From Cerrena zonata (taxonomy: Eukaryota > Basidiomycota > Agaricomycetes > Polyporales > Cerrenaceae): a DNA stretch of 64,000 nt. The notes beneath the pieces were generated by a model, which was not told the origin of the DNA, searched no databases, and saw only the letters and a program-made list of their open reading frames with translations. The stretch is taken from NCBI GenBank assembly GCA_038087015.1, contig JASBNA010000057.1:186001-250000 (forward strand), read 5' to 3'. Shown here one piece after another: positions 12,372 to 23,840 of this stretch; the stretch's first letter is position 1, and each line of letters starts with the position of its first letter. Position numbers and translations under genes: made by a program.

Positions 12372-12689
12372 TTCATAGTGATGTTTCTTGATTTCCGCTG
12401 ACTTGATGTTCTTTGTCATCTGAGTTTGATATTCACCCATTGTTGGCTCGTTGTGGATCTATCTGGATAAGCCCAGATATGTCAAACAAAGCTTATATTC
12501 ATTTCAAAGTTGTGACGTCATAGACGATTCTTGATACTAGTAGGGAAAGTGAGTTTCCTGTAAATTACGGAAGGTGCCGTTGGTGTGTATATAAAAACAG
12601 TCTCAGACTAGACAGGTTCTTTCTTCATTCAACACGTTTCTGCTGATATTAGTTCTCCAAACAACCATACAACCTCGACGTGCATCATA
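12372..12689 (+). other. intergenic region with the promoter of the second BTB gene
   Basis: The gap is 318 nt and holds the TATA box TATATAAAA at 12588-12596, about 100 nt before the ATG at 12690. Nothing else is seen. Confidence 0.5.
12588..12596 (+). promoter_or_regulatory. TATA box of the BTB-UBA gene
   Basis: TATATAAAA lies about 100 nt upstream of the start codon at 12690. Confidence 0.5.
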
Positions 12690-13687
12690 ATGCCCAATAG
12701 TAGCACATCTCATGACGCTCGATTCTACATGGAACAGGTCGTATTCTTGGTATGTCTCTTCCGCTATGTGTCCATAAAACATAAGCTGTATAACCATCTT
12801 GATTTCCGTTTTCTCTCTCAAGGTTGAGGACACTCTTTTCAAGATTTCCAGGCGGCCTTTCGAAGAGATGTCGGAGGTCTTCTGTGACATGTTGAGCTTA
12901 CCCATCGTAGGGATGAACGCGAGTCCGGAAGGACAGACGGATGATCATCCAATTGTACTTCAGGGCGTAAAAGCAGACGACTTTCGAGCACTTCTGACGC
13001 TCATGTTTCCCCCTTGGACTACGTAAGTACAAACTCTTATATGCAGTAAAAATTCTCTAACTTAGTAGACTCAAATAGGGTCCATCCACATGCGTTATGT
13101 GCATCTGAATGGACTTCTGTCCTAAAACTATCTACTATGTGGCTGATGGCGGAGTATAGAACGACTGCTATCCAGAAGCTAGAAGTATTACTCGGAGAGG
13201 ACCCCGTCAGACGAATTGTGTTAGCAAATGAATATCGTATCTCGAGCTGGCTTTCTGGAGCATATTTGCAACTTGCCTCTCGCACGGATGCTTTAACTCC
13301 CCAGGAGGGTAGCTCTTTAGGATATGAATGTGCCTTCAAGGTAGTCGAATTTCGAGAGCGCGCGTATAGGAAGATACTCATGGATGGGGAAGTGAATCAG
13401 GTATGTCTTGGGCATCCTTCTCCGCCGTTAAAACTTCGAGCAAAAATGGAATACAGCTGAACAACGTCGCCCGAGGAAGTTTCGCAGGATTCAGGCCACG
13501 ATGGCAACTTATTTGCGATGTTAAAGACTATATTCCCGAGTTCACGATTGTTGAAGACCACGTCGGCTGGGCTGACATTGACCCGAAAGACATCGACCTT
13601 GTTGTTCAGCAAGTTGGGTGCACACGCACGCAAGCTGCGCATGCACTTAGGAGTTGTGGAGGAGACTTGATCAACGCTAGTCAGTGA
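12690..13687 (+). CDS. BTB domain protein fused to a NAC-alpha-like UBA domain
   Basis: Four exons (12690-12749, 12823-13022, 13079-13400, 13457-13687) give about 270 residues. The first three encode the same BTB plus helical module as the neighbours (VEDTLFKISRRPFEE, GVKADDFRALLTLMFP, EWTSVLKLSTMW, GSSLGYECAFKV). The fourth exon is absent from the neighbours. It reads DIDPKDIDLVVQQVGCTRTQ then AAHALRSCGGDLINA, the pattern of the C-terminal UBA helix bundle of nascent-polypeptide-associated complex alpha (DI..V..Q...[ST]R..A..AL....D..NA). The 56-nt intron before it is phase 0 with good GT/AG sites. Fusion to a UBA could couple a BTB adaptor to ubiquitin or ribosome-associated factors; this is inference. 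Confidence 0.8.
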
Positions 13688-14013
13688 TCTACGAGATTCC
13701 TTCTAGCAAGCATGATTAGTTCTAACTGGTTGATCTAGTTATGAGTGTTTCCGAGTAATCATTTACTGCCGTATACGCAATTCGCACAATACCCACTTGA
13801 TCACTTCGGCACCCATATCTCGAGCTTCACATTCGCTCGGGGACGAAAACATACGCACCATTGATAATCTGATAAGTGTAGATCATTGAATCGATGGTTA
13901 AATGATAAGATAAATACGTCTCACTTGAGCATACAACATCATATGTACCACTTCCTTCCGCTCGTATTTGTAGATAAATCAATCATAGCTCCATCTCTCG
14001 CAGAAGAAGGATC
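13688..14013. other. intergenic spacer in the BTB tandem
   Basis: This 326 nt gap carries the promoter of the third BTB gene. I see no clear TATA box and no other feature. Confidence 0.5.
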
Positions 14014-14895
14014 ATGTCTGACGGTACCATCTCGCGTGACACTGTATTCTACGTCGAGCAAGTAGTGTTCTTGGTATGTTTATCCTTTCCTATGAATCAT
14101 GTCAATGATTTAGTCGGACTCGGATATCTGGCTAGGTTGAGGACACTCTTTTCAAAGTTCCTCGACGACCCTTCGAGGAGAGATCCGAGGTCTTCCGTGA
14201 TATGTTCAGCTTACCTAGTGTAGGACTGACTGCCGATCCTGAAGGACATTCGGACGAACATCCAATCCGACTTGAAGGCGTAAAAGCGGATGACTTTCGT
14301 GCTCTCCTAAAATATATGTTTCCTCAGTGGGCCACGTAAGTACCATATCAGTACGACCTAGTAATGTTCTGTCGATAATCCTAACAGCACTATTCAATAT
14401 TCCAATAGCTCTCATTCACGCACATTGAGCGCGACGGAATGGGTATCAATCCTCAAGCTATCGAGAATGTGGTCGATGACAAAGTCTCAGACATCTGCCA
14501 TCCAGAAACTAGAAAGTCTCCTTGGGGAAGATCCTATCAGACGTATTCTGTTGGCGAAGGAATACGACATTCAGAACTGGCTTTCTAGAGCCTACGTACA
14601 GCTTGCTTCTCGCAAAGAGCCTCTCAATGCCAAAGATGCAGCTTCTTTGGGATATGAATGCGCCTTCAAGATCGTCGAAGTTCGAGAACGTGCTTACGAA
14701 ATCATGTTTACTAAGCTATGTGGCGACTGTACGAGGAGGGTGGCGTCCTCCACCGACCCTCAGGCCAATCGTAGGAGATATTTCCTTGAACCACAGTATC
14801 CTGCGTTTGAGGAGGTCATTGAACGCGAGCCTAAGAAACATCCTATCACCATTGTGAACCTAACGGAGCTGGTCAAAGAAGTCTTTGGAATGTAG
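14014..14895 (+). CDS. BTB/POZ domain protein, third tandem copy
   Basis: Three exons (14014 on, from GTTGAGGAC near 14137, from about 14409 to 14895) encode about 240 residues with an intact frame. The BTB core (VEDTLFKVPRRPFEERS, GVKADDFRALLKYMFPQW) is followed by helices EWVSILKLSRMW, AIQKLESLLGEDPIRRI and AASLGYECAFKI, then a CGDC pair and a C-terminal stretch ending VNLTELVKEVFGM. Both intron positions match the two upstream copies, so the set arose by tandem duplication. It is the cleanest member and the best reference for repairing the first copy. No catalytic motif is present; a scaffold or adaptor role is likely. Confidence 0.82.
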
Positions 14896-15089
14896 CCATC
14901 GTCAATCCCAGTATGTCAAACGACTTTCAAGTTGTACGATGAGTTCATTGATTGATGGTGCTTTACATGATATTCGAACCATGCGTAGAATACATTTATA
15001 AAAGGTGATTTCCAAAGTGGAGGGACCACCGAACACATATGTACTTGTCCATGTACAATACCTTCCATATGATATACCCTGGTTATTTA

Positions 15090-16336
15090 TCACGCAACAG
15101 AGGCCATCAGCTTCGTAAACTCCTCGGGGTCGTCCCAATGGGGCTAGATGTGTCGAACGTCTGTTAGTGCAGTCAGACAGGCATGAAGAAGACAACGTAC
15201 GACATGGTTGAACCCTCTCCAAACATGGAACGAGGTCTTCCTTGGGTTCTGTACTTTCTTGACCAGACTATCTTCCAAGAGAGATCTTCGCAACTTCCAC
15301 CCAGTGTGCAAGATATTGCCGATAGTTCTACCGCATATGATCACCTCAAGCCTAGCGTTGGGGAATGCACCATCTCTCAGGGCACGTTGTGCGTATGATT
15401 CCAAGAGCTCCGGGTTGATGATGAACAACGGGACTTGGGAGTTGTAGAACCCTTCTATAGGCTCCATAATTTCCTCCAACAATTTGGGAGGGATGCGGTC
15501 AGACGTGGGTGCGCGGTCGGGTGCTCCAACCCATCCAAGCGCATCGCAGACCTCCTCTTCAGTGGTGAATTTATCAAGAGTTGGAGATTCGAGGTATTCA
15601 AGCAATGCGGGATGATGGTTATGGTATGCAGAGACCCAGGGACTGAATGTCTCGTAAGCAATAACTAGGTCCTTCTGTGGAGGTGGAGGAGGGACACCGC
15701 AAGCAATTCCTGGAGCATCTTCGGATCCGATGGACAATATCTCAGAACATAGACACGTGAAAGGTACGTATGGAGACTCACCATACATGATGAAGGCACG
15801 GATGTACCTGGCGAGAGTGTCCTTTTGGCGCGCATCAGTGATAACTTCGTCGGCGTAAGTCATGAACGATGTCATCCAACTGTTTGCAGACGACCAGAAC
15901 GCCACCGACAGTCCGCCTGACTGGTTGTCAGAGCTGGTAGGGATAAGATTCTCTTTCTCGATGAGAAACGTCAAGAGATTGGCAAGGTCTCGGACACGGG
16001 TCTTGTAAAAGGCATCTTGCTTGTCCTTTTCGGGACTAGTAAGTAGTGCGAGTTCCTCCTTGGTGTATGGAGACGACTGACGATGATCACGTTGGTTGAC
16101 AGTGATTATTCGGATGTTGTTCTCGGAAGCGAAAGGCAAAGCCGGACGGAAGATGGCTATTGGGGTATCGTCAATCCTGTGAGAAACAGATACTTTTAGG
16201 GTAAGCTCGTACCGTTATTGAATAAAGTGCCATGAATAAGCACTAAAGTCTTGTAAGTGGTGGAGGCGTTTGTTGGAACGCCACTATCTTCATAGTAAAG
16301 ATGGGTTCCGTGGGAGTCCAAAGTCGCAAGGGGCAT
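15090..16336 (-). CDS. alpha/beta hydrolase fold protein (copy 1)
   Basis: The start is 16336-16334, reading MPLATLDSHGTHLYYEDSG. Exon 1 is 16336-16213 and the intron 16212-16157. Landmarks are the beta-strand 3 HG motif (LVLIHGTLFNN), IRIITVNQRDHRQSSPYT, the nucleophile elbow GGLSVAFWSSAN and the catalytic-histidine region GFNHVPHWDDPEEF at the end. The elbow has Ser but ends in Ala-Asn rather than the Gly-Asn of its neighbour. A 63-nt in-frame intron without stops (near MYG|DAPG) must be spliced out to match the paralogue at 16862-18114, which shares 5' architecture, tail and exon junctions. The substrate is unknown. There is no signal peptide, so the protein is probably intracellular. Confidence 0.82.
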
Positions 16337-16861
16337 TTTCGGTGTGAGGATAGATGTTAGGGGAATGGACTAAGACTCATCGTAGGACCCTGCTTAAATA
16401 CCTGTTGTCCTAAGAGCGATATCCGAATCGGAGCGTCCGGGCTAAAGGCTGGGGGAGGGTGCCATAATATGTACCACGATACCAATGGTTGCGATCACGA
16501 CCCGCTGATACTTGTGAGTTTTCCATTGATACCATAAACCCGGAAGGGGATTGAATTGCACGTTTGTTGCCGCCCAATGTTTCAAGTGGCATCCACGACT
16601 CTCAAAGTGGTGTCCGCTGATCCTGCACATCCTGCACAGGATTACTTAGGTTGGATAGATGATCGCAGGGTCGTTGTGGACTAGGAGAGTCGCAGTTAGC
16701 ACATCCCCATCGAACTCATCTTGGCGCTAACACCCTGAGGTGCACCTATATAGAAGCGCTACACGGGTTCTGTGGGTTTGTCTGATGGAGTCCGAAGTCG
16801 TTAGGCAGGGTTCGTAAGCTATTGATTATGACGATATTGAAGATGACGTGTACACATATAC
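16337..16861. other. spacer between tandem hydrolase genes
   Basis: This 525 nt stretch is upstream of copy 1 and downstream of copy 2. I see no coding signal. Confidence 0.5.
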
Positions 16862-18114
16862 TTAAGCAGTATCAACAAGTAGTTGAACGAACCTCTCAGG
16901 TTGGTCCCAATGCGACTAGAGCGGCGTAAGTCGATGGAGCGTTATTGACGTGAAATCAACGCACCATATGATTAAATTCTTCCAAAACATGAATACGCAC
17001 GAGACCATCCTGTGCCAGCTTCTGACCCGTCTCCTGGATTCTCTGCTTCAATTCCCATGCGGCATACAGGGACAGCCCCACACCTCGTCCGCAAACAACA
17101 ATTTCCTTTCGCAGTTTCGGCCAATCGGAATTGCCATCAAGAAATACTTTCCTGCGACATTCAGAATAAAAGGGATATCCAACAAAGAGCAACTGGACAT
17201 GAGTCCGAGCAACCTGAGGTACGGGCTCGCATGTCTCAGGACCATTAACAAGGATCTCCTGGATTGTCGGAGGGACATCAGCATCGCATTCGAGCGCCAG
17301 CTCGCGTATGTATTCTTCATCAGATTGAAATCGAGATGGGGAATCGATAGGTGATACAAGTTCGGCGATTGCAAAAGATGAATGATTGTAGAATCCGGAA
17401 ATCCAAGAAGGGAACCCTTGGATCATGTCAAGTGGTGTGAGAGAAGGATCGCCGATGGGACAGTAATGCTTTCCATTGGCAACAGGTGCGGACAAACCAT
17501 GAGGGAAAGTAGGGGCGTCTAGGATTGAATGTAAGCCGGTGAGTTATTGAGGAATATATAGAAAAGATATCGACTCACCATACATGATGTAAGAGCGCAG
17601 ATACTTTCGAATTAACCCCAGCGAACGTTCGTCCACAAGCTCGGGAACAAGAGCGAGGAAGGGCATAGCCAAACAATTCCCAGACGACCAGGTGGCGAAA
17701 GAAAGTCCCCCTCCTTCTTGAGTCGGTTCAAGAACAATGTCATTTTCGATAAGCCAAATCATGAGATTAGCCAATTCGACTACTCGCTTCTTCATAAAGT
17801 CGATGCGCACGACTTCATCAGAACTAGTCAACTCAGCCAGTTCCTCGTTGGTATACAGTGTAGAGCCAGTGTAATCACGTTTATTCACGGCGATGAGACG
17901 TAGGTTGTTTCGTGTCGCGTATGCAAATGAAGGCTTGAAGATCCCTACAGTCTACTCAGCGCTTAGTGTCTACATTGCGAAAAATTGACAGACCTGAATT
18001 GAAGTAGCCACCGTGCAGAAGAACGACAGTGCGATAGGTGAGGGAATTTGGCGGAGCCCCGCTGTCCTCGTAGAACAGCGCGGTACCCTTAGTGTCAGTT
18101 GGTGCGAGGGGCAT
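16862..18114 (-). CDS. alpha/beta hydrolase fold protein (copy 2)
   Basis: The start at 18114 gives MPLAPTDTKGTALFYEDSG, closely matching copy 1. The HG motif is VVLLHGGYFNSGIF, then LRLIAVNKRDYTGSTLYT. The nucleophile elbow is GGGLSFATWSSGN, the splice junction YIMYG|DAPTFPHG, and the histidine region EEFNHMSHWDQPERF. The terminal exon is joined across an intron that starts GTGCGT near 16974. All expected catalytic-triad regions are present, so this copy looks functional. It lies head-to-tail with copy 1 and diverges sharply in the cap region, which suggests an old duplication with separate substrates. Confidence 0.82.
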
Positions 18115-19233
18115 TGCGATTGCAAGAGGAGAGATAATACTGCCAGTATGTGCATGGAAGAGCTTTTTGTACTCTTTAGTGTTAGGACGTTGCCGTAATT
18201 AATTACAGGAAAGCACCAATTTCTGATATAGGCGAGCCCGCGTGATGTGAGTTTTCGAGAACTTTTCGACATAATGTATGACATTGCGACGCGAACAACG
18301 CTACAAGAGTCTTGGAATCCACTTCAAATGGATACCTCAAGTCTTGTGGGCAGAATGCGTGTCTTCACATGCCTTTATATGTTCTGGTCTGTGGGTTGAG
18401 GATGGAGCCACTATCACGGTAAGTAGATGAGAGGATGGAGGGCGTGCGACTCAACTCGTACCCGAACATTATACATTAGCGCCTGATTCTAGTGCGACGT
18501 CAACGTTATCACAAGTGACTTTAAGAACTACCAGGAAATAATAGTAGCCATACATCTTGCTATGCGATAGGCTATATAGGTAAAACTCGCTCACAGCTTG
18601 CGTGGGTGACTGGGAGCTACTGGACGATGGTCTTTGACTCAAATATCATCTAGCCCCTTTATCATCATGATTGGGTAGAGTTTCCCTGTTGCCTGTCTGC
18701 ATTGCTGGTACTAGTCAACAGCTTCCGGAAGATATGCCCCCAGATCAAATTTCGCGCATACGGTGACATACCTAAAGCCACTTACTATTTTTTAGGAGGC
18801 CAAGTCATTACTTGTATCTACCGGCCAACTACCGGCTAACTTGCAAAAGAAAGGACGCCGATTATCACAATGGCCTACGTAATTATAACATAACATCTAT
18901 CGAGAAGCCGTAAAAACACTAACCATCAAGGGATCGTTGCAGTACAAGAGGTTCCACAACCTGGTCGTGCTGATCGACATTCTACACTTTCTGATCTGAC
19001 CATCTCCCGACCCTAGGAAGGTCTCTCAACATATATAGTTAAGGTGTGGTGTTTGTTCTTTCTCGTTGTTAAGCATCAGCTCTTCATCCCACCAGCACAT
19101 TGTTTGACAGCTTTGATTTACCCCATTTGGCTTACCTTGTATAACCTCGTGTTCATGGGAGGGTGTGCCTTGACCATTTAAATCAAGTTGTGGGGTCGCG
19201 CAGACTGGAACCAACCACCCTGCTGCTACCAAA
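18115..19233. other. divergent intergenic region between hydrolase and STE3 genes
   Basis: This 1.1 kb separates two divergent starts. I looked in it for a small mating-pheromone precursor with a C-terminal CaaX motif and found none on either strand. Otherwise nothing is seen. Confidence 0.45.
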
Positions 19234-20595
19234 ATGGACTTGCCAAGTTCATGGGTCATAGAGCAGAAGGCATTGACTGCGATGTCATTTATTACCTTTT
19301 TTCTTGTAATTCTTCCTCTACCAGGTTACATCAGAGGTGCGTAATGATCAGAGGTCGAATCCACGCAACGGGGTTGATTAAATATATCTTCTAGTCCGCA
19401 ACATTGGCTGTAGTCTGTACGCGAGCTGGATAGCATTTCTTTGTTTTTCTTCCTTCATCAACGGCATTCTTTGGAGAGATCATGCCAGAAACATAGCCCC
19501 AATTTGGTGCGAGATATGTGAGTTTCTAGCATCGTTCATTCCTCGTATCTAGTTGTTCAGACCTTGACCCATGCTGGGCAGATATTCGACTCCAGTGGGC
19601 AGGTAGTATGGGAATCCTCTCTGCTGGTCTTGTGATCGCTCGTCGTGTTTCCAACATTGCGAATTCCACCTTCATATTGCATTCGGACGACCAGAGACGT
19701 GCAATGTTCACGGACTTAGCCATTGGATTGGTTCCTCCGATATCCCAATTAATAGAATGTGAGTCATGAACACAATCTCGAGATTCAACTCCTTATCTTG
19801 ATTCACGAGAAGTTTGGTTCGTGCAAGGACATCGTTTCGATATCTTCGAAGGTCTTGGCTGCTTTGCTATAGTTCCTTTTAGTATACTCAGCATCTGCCT
19901 TACGTGGGGATGGAATCTTATTATTGGTATATTGTCAGCAACCTACTGTGGTTCGTCGGCCATTCCAATTCTTGTCTTTCTGATTTTTCATGCTTAACGA
20001 TGAATTCATTCCAGTGAGGACAATCATTGCACTCCTACGGCGACACAAAGACATCAAAAAGGTCCTCACTATGACAAAAATGGATCTACAACTATTTCAT
20101 CGTCTGGTCGCTATGGCAATCGTCGAGATGATGGGCACAGTCCCTCTCGTGACATACGTCATCGTCAGCGCAGCACCAGGCTACTATCCGTGGAATGGCT
20201 TCGCCGATTTACACCTGGACTTCAATCGTATCGATCAGTTTCCATACGGACTATGGTCTGTAATATACAAAGGCTATCGTCCTGACACAATAGTTTGGTT
20301 TCAAATCGGTTGTGGCCTGCTATTCTTCGGGCTTCTGGGTCTTACTCGCGACGCATGCTCTCGATACAAGAGGATGTTTGGTTTATCAAAGCTGTTTACC
20401 GACAGTAATGAGAAATCGGATGGCGCCCCGTCATCGAGAGAGCCTAGGAGTCTCGTATTCTGGCATCCACGAAGTAATCCCGAAGAATCAAACGCCACAT
20501 TCGCTACGATCAGTAGTCGTTGGTCACTGGCCGAGATATCTTCCACCAAGATCAAGCAGCAGTCGCAACGTCATGACGAAGAGTCTGTCGTTTAA
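19234..20595 (+). CDS. STE3-type pheromone receptor (fungal class D GPCR)
   Basis: Five exons (19234-19336, 19395-19517, 19561-19758, 19813-19950, 20015-20595) give about 380 residues with every junction in phase. Family landmarks in order are TM1 (MSFITFFLVILPLPGYIRVR), the TM2-3 region with APIWCEI, TM3 (GILSAGLVIARRV), FVQGHRFDIFEGLGC, TM5, the RRHKD loop, FHRLVAMAIVEMMGTVPLV in TM6, PWNGFADLH and TM7 (GLLFFGLLGLTRDA), then a Ser-rich cytoplasmic tail. STE3 receptors sense farnesylated peptide pheromones at the B mating locus, but mushroom genomes also carry non-mating paralogues. The acceptor of intron 3 (AG at 19811-19812) was chosen because the nearer one creates a stop. Confidence 0.9.
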
Positions 20596-20856
20596 TCGGT
20601 CGAGTACCGTCACTGGCTCTATACCGCTATTGGATCCCTCCCCGAAACCTACCAGAAGGCTAGAGCGCTGCTAAGCAGTCCTCGGTGTTCCGAACGACGT
20701 TGACCAAAACGGATACTCTTTCAGCCAGCGACTCATGTGTAGGATCTTTCCAGTTTTGGATGGGTCAATGGAGTCCTTTGGGCCTTGCCTCCCGTACAAT
20801 ACAACAACACCGGCTATTATACATCATTTATAGTCTAGGTTTCAAAATCAGCACTA

Positions 20857-21619
20857 TCAAGCACATTCCGGGAATATAGATTTAATCGTAGTAGAATAGT
20901 CAAAGGGGCGTCGTTGGAAAGAACTAAACGTTGTACCACGAATCATATCCGTCATTCCCTTCTCCCGTAACTTGCATATCCTCAACGCACATTCTATGCC
21001 AACCACCTCTGCATCTGCGGCTTCGATAGGTTCTTCACGAATAGCAAGGGACCCGAGTGAAGATAACATCCATTCCTTGACATCGAACTTCATGCTGATC
21101 TCTAGGGAGCGAATATGATCCTTTGCATAATGTTCTTTGAGTACTGCAATCGCTTCTTCGCGAACGCCATCGCACATCCAAAGAGAAGCAAGTTTCAGAA
21201 CCGAAATCCATTCGGAGGCTCGCCGTAGTCCATGAGCTTGTCGTCTGTGTATAAGTTAAGAATTTAAATTTGTGATAGGAACCCTGAACAATTAAGAAAA
21301 TAGATATTTACAGCGGGAAGAGGATTTTGAGAAATGGCACAAAATCAACTCGTTCAATCTGGTCGAGTCGAATAGGAAGATCTTTGGACGATCCTTCAGC
21401 TGGAACCGCGTCGGATTGAGGGACAGAGAACATGTCCCTAAACGTCTCTGAGTTATCAATCAATGTTCTCTTGGGTAGTTTGTATAGGTACCCCTCGACC
21501 TGTAGACATTGACGTCATAGATAGGGCTATGAGATAGTCCCAGAGATAGAACATACGAGCAAGTACACGATATCAAAATAGAACTCCTCGTCAATCTTGT
21601 ATGCATCAGGTTCCCCCAT
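20857..21619 (-). CDS. BTB/POZ domain protein (diverged fourth member)
   Basis: The start is at 21619 (MGEPDAYKIDEEFYFDIVYLL). The BTB core is VEGYLYKLPKRTLIDNSETF, then LDQIERVDFVPFLKILFPL. The helical half is EWISVLKLASLWMCDGVREE and EVVGIECALRICKLREKG, ending SIFPECA. It has the same three-exon structure and intron phases as the plus-strand set at 11-15 kb but is much more diverged and inverted. The likely role is a protein-protein adaptor, substrate unknown. It lies tail-to-tail with the STE3 gene. Confidence 0.78.
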
Positions 21620-21875
21620 CTTGAGGTTATGGTCAATGTCGATGAAGCTTGGGATCGTGAAGATCGATTGGAAACATGCTTAGCCCACTATACTTATACA
21701 AGTCGAATGGATGCTTCTCACACAACACGTGTTGATAGAAAGAGGTAATTCGAAACCTTAAGAAAAATAAACAACCCACCGTAGGATAAATATGCCAATG
21801 CACAAGCCGATTCAATAATAACGCGGTATACTCGCTTACATATGGAGCGAGATGAGTATATGGTATAAATACACG

Positions 21876-23128
21876 CTAGACCTGTAGAAAATCCGTTTTC
21901 AACGAATCAGCATCCCCCTTGTCCTTCTTCATTGAAAAGGAAATAGGTGCCGTCGAAAGAAAAGCGAAAGAAGTCGACGGCGTAGGTTGTGAATGGGCCC
22001 CGGAGGTCGCAAGGCTTTCCTTGCCAGACATATTATCCGCAGTAGAGCTTGCCGTGACAGGACCAAAGCCTCCAGTAGACGGAGACGTCAGTGCTACAGT
22101 CGAAGGTGATGTACGGCTCATTATGTATTGACTAGGATTGCTGAAAGGAGCCCAGCGGGAGCTTGGAGTTCTCAGATCAGATACAATGGTGCCCGGTTTA
22201 GATCCAGGGTGTGATTGGCCATATCGGAATGAGTGTTCCTTGGCACGGTGTTTCTGGTGTACTCTCCGTAGAAGGTAGTAGACAAGACCGGCGAGGAGCA
22301 TCAGACCAATAATAGTACCAAAGAGGGCGGCGAGGATGGTGGCTGTTTTTGACGATCTTGATCTAAGTAGATGTTATGAGAAAATGGACAGGTATATCAG
22401 AATACTTGAATCTCACCCTGAAGATGCGGCACCAGAAATAGGAGCGGAACTTGATGTCGGTGACACGATAGGCGAAGACACTTGTTGGGACCTGAACTCC
22501 ATGTTGTGACATCAGAACTCTAAACGATATCATGAATTGGGTGTCTCCTGCGGACTTACTCAGATTGCCAAGGCGGTCTTTTTGTGACGACTGGGGCACT
22601 TGTTGTACTCGGGGAAGAACTGGGGAAGGACAGTCAGGAAAATGACGTCAATAGCAAAACGAGACCACCTACCTGTCTGCTGCAATGGTAGCAAAATCAA
22701 AATCAAGCCAGTCGCCACGTACACCAGCACCACTCAGATGCGCAGTGAGCGATATGAAATGTGGGGACTTGGAAGAGGGATCGAATGTATGGGAAAACAG
22801 TAATTGCTGATACTGCGTCTTATCGGCATAGGCGGAGAAGAATGCAATTGAGCCGTCAAACTGGACGCTGTAGTTTCCCTGCATATACGGTCAGTTTATT
22901 CTCCCAGTCAAGAAGCACAAAGATACCGACATGGTCAGGACCTCTTGAGCCATAAAGGTATACGGCTGATCCTGAGAGGGTCATATTCATACTAGCACCG
23001 TCTGCTTGAGCCGCATGGTATGTTCCTTGGAAGAATTGAGCCTTCTGAGCGTCGGATGGTGACTGTACACCCCATCCTCCAGTGGAATAAATTAGTTGAG
23101 GAGAAGTATCGTCGATAGTGAAGTTCAT
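21876..23128 (-). CDS. single-pass surface protein: beta-sandwich ectodomain, Ser/Thr linker, membrane helix, cytoplasmic tail
   Basis: The start at 23128 reads MNFTIDDTSPQLIYSTGGW. The ectodomain has the pattern common in mushroom membrane proteins (TIDD....Y..GW, GSAVYLYGSRGPDH|GNYSVQFDG, then DFDFATI). A Ser/Pro/Thr linker (SSPIVSPTSSSAPISG) follows, then a membrane helix (ILAALFGTIIGLMLLAGLVY), basic residues (RRVHQKHR) and a Ser/Pro-rich cytosolic tail of about 120 residues. Phase requires the non-optimal donor GTCGGT after GPDH. The sequence alone does not show a signal peptide, so the protein either inserts by its single helix or has an unseen upstream exon. The ligand is unknown; a cell-surface sensor or adhesin is plausible. 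Confidence 0.72.
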
Positions 23129-23840
23129 GATTGGACAAAGTCAGTCGGTGGGGATTACGAATGGTGCTCAAATGGCATCGACAAAAACGCAATGAATGAA
23201 TAGTTGAAGGAGCGTGACGAGTAGAGATACCAATAAATAGACCAGAGTTGAAGTCAACAGACCAGCGAAAGGAGGGCTCGCGCTGTGAGAGTAACTGAAA
23301 GAGAGGCCAGAAGCGATGGGAGCTCAGCGCATGTTGCATATTGAAGGCGCGAGAATGATACAGGTACCAGCAAATAGGGTGGGCGATGTGCTAAGATGCA
23401 CCGACCACGGCCGAGAAATGATATATAAATCAAAAAATCAAAACCTCGGATACATCGAGTCCGAGTGGTGAGACATCGTATATTAGTCCCGATTAGTTCA
23501 GACGGCACATGCAGGAGCCTTGGGTATTGTCACTAGAGGCATTCAAGCTATACCTAAATATCGAAGTTCAAGTCCAAAGTCGCAATGTAATGTCAGTGTT
23601 GCCATAGCTAGAGAAGTAGTGAGAAAGTTGACCCTGAGTTGTTCGTGTAGAAAGCGGTTCTTTTAATTCGCTTACAAAGCAAACCGGTTCGCTTCAGCTA
23701 CGCGGATTGTCATCAATTGAAACAATCAAATCGCAACATACCAAACTTTCGTTCGTATGGGAAATGTGGTATTCAAATGTTCTAAACGATTGCTAAAGGC
23801 CAGATAATCACAGTACTGCCAACACCCTACACAACCTCTC
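23129..23840. other. intergenic region upstream of the surface-protein gene
   Basis: A plausible coding-like stretch (minus strand 23339 to about 23200) overlaps the promoter side, but no splice to the main gene keeps a frame. No other feature is seen. Confidence 0.4.

Noticed and set aside
18115..19233. Search for mating pheromone precursor genes next to the STE3 receptor
   Set aside because: No ATG-initiated short frame with a Cys-aliphatic-aliphatic-X end was found on either strand by eye.
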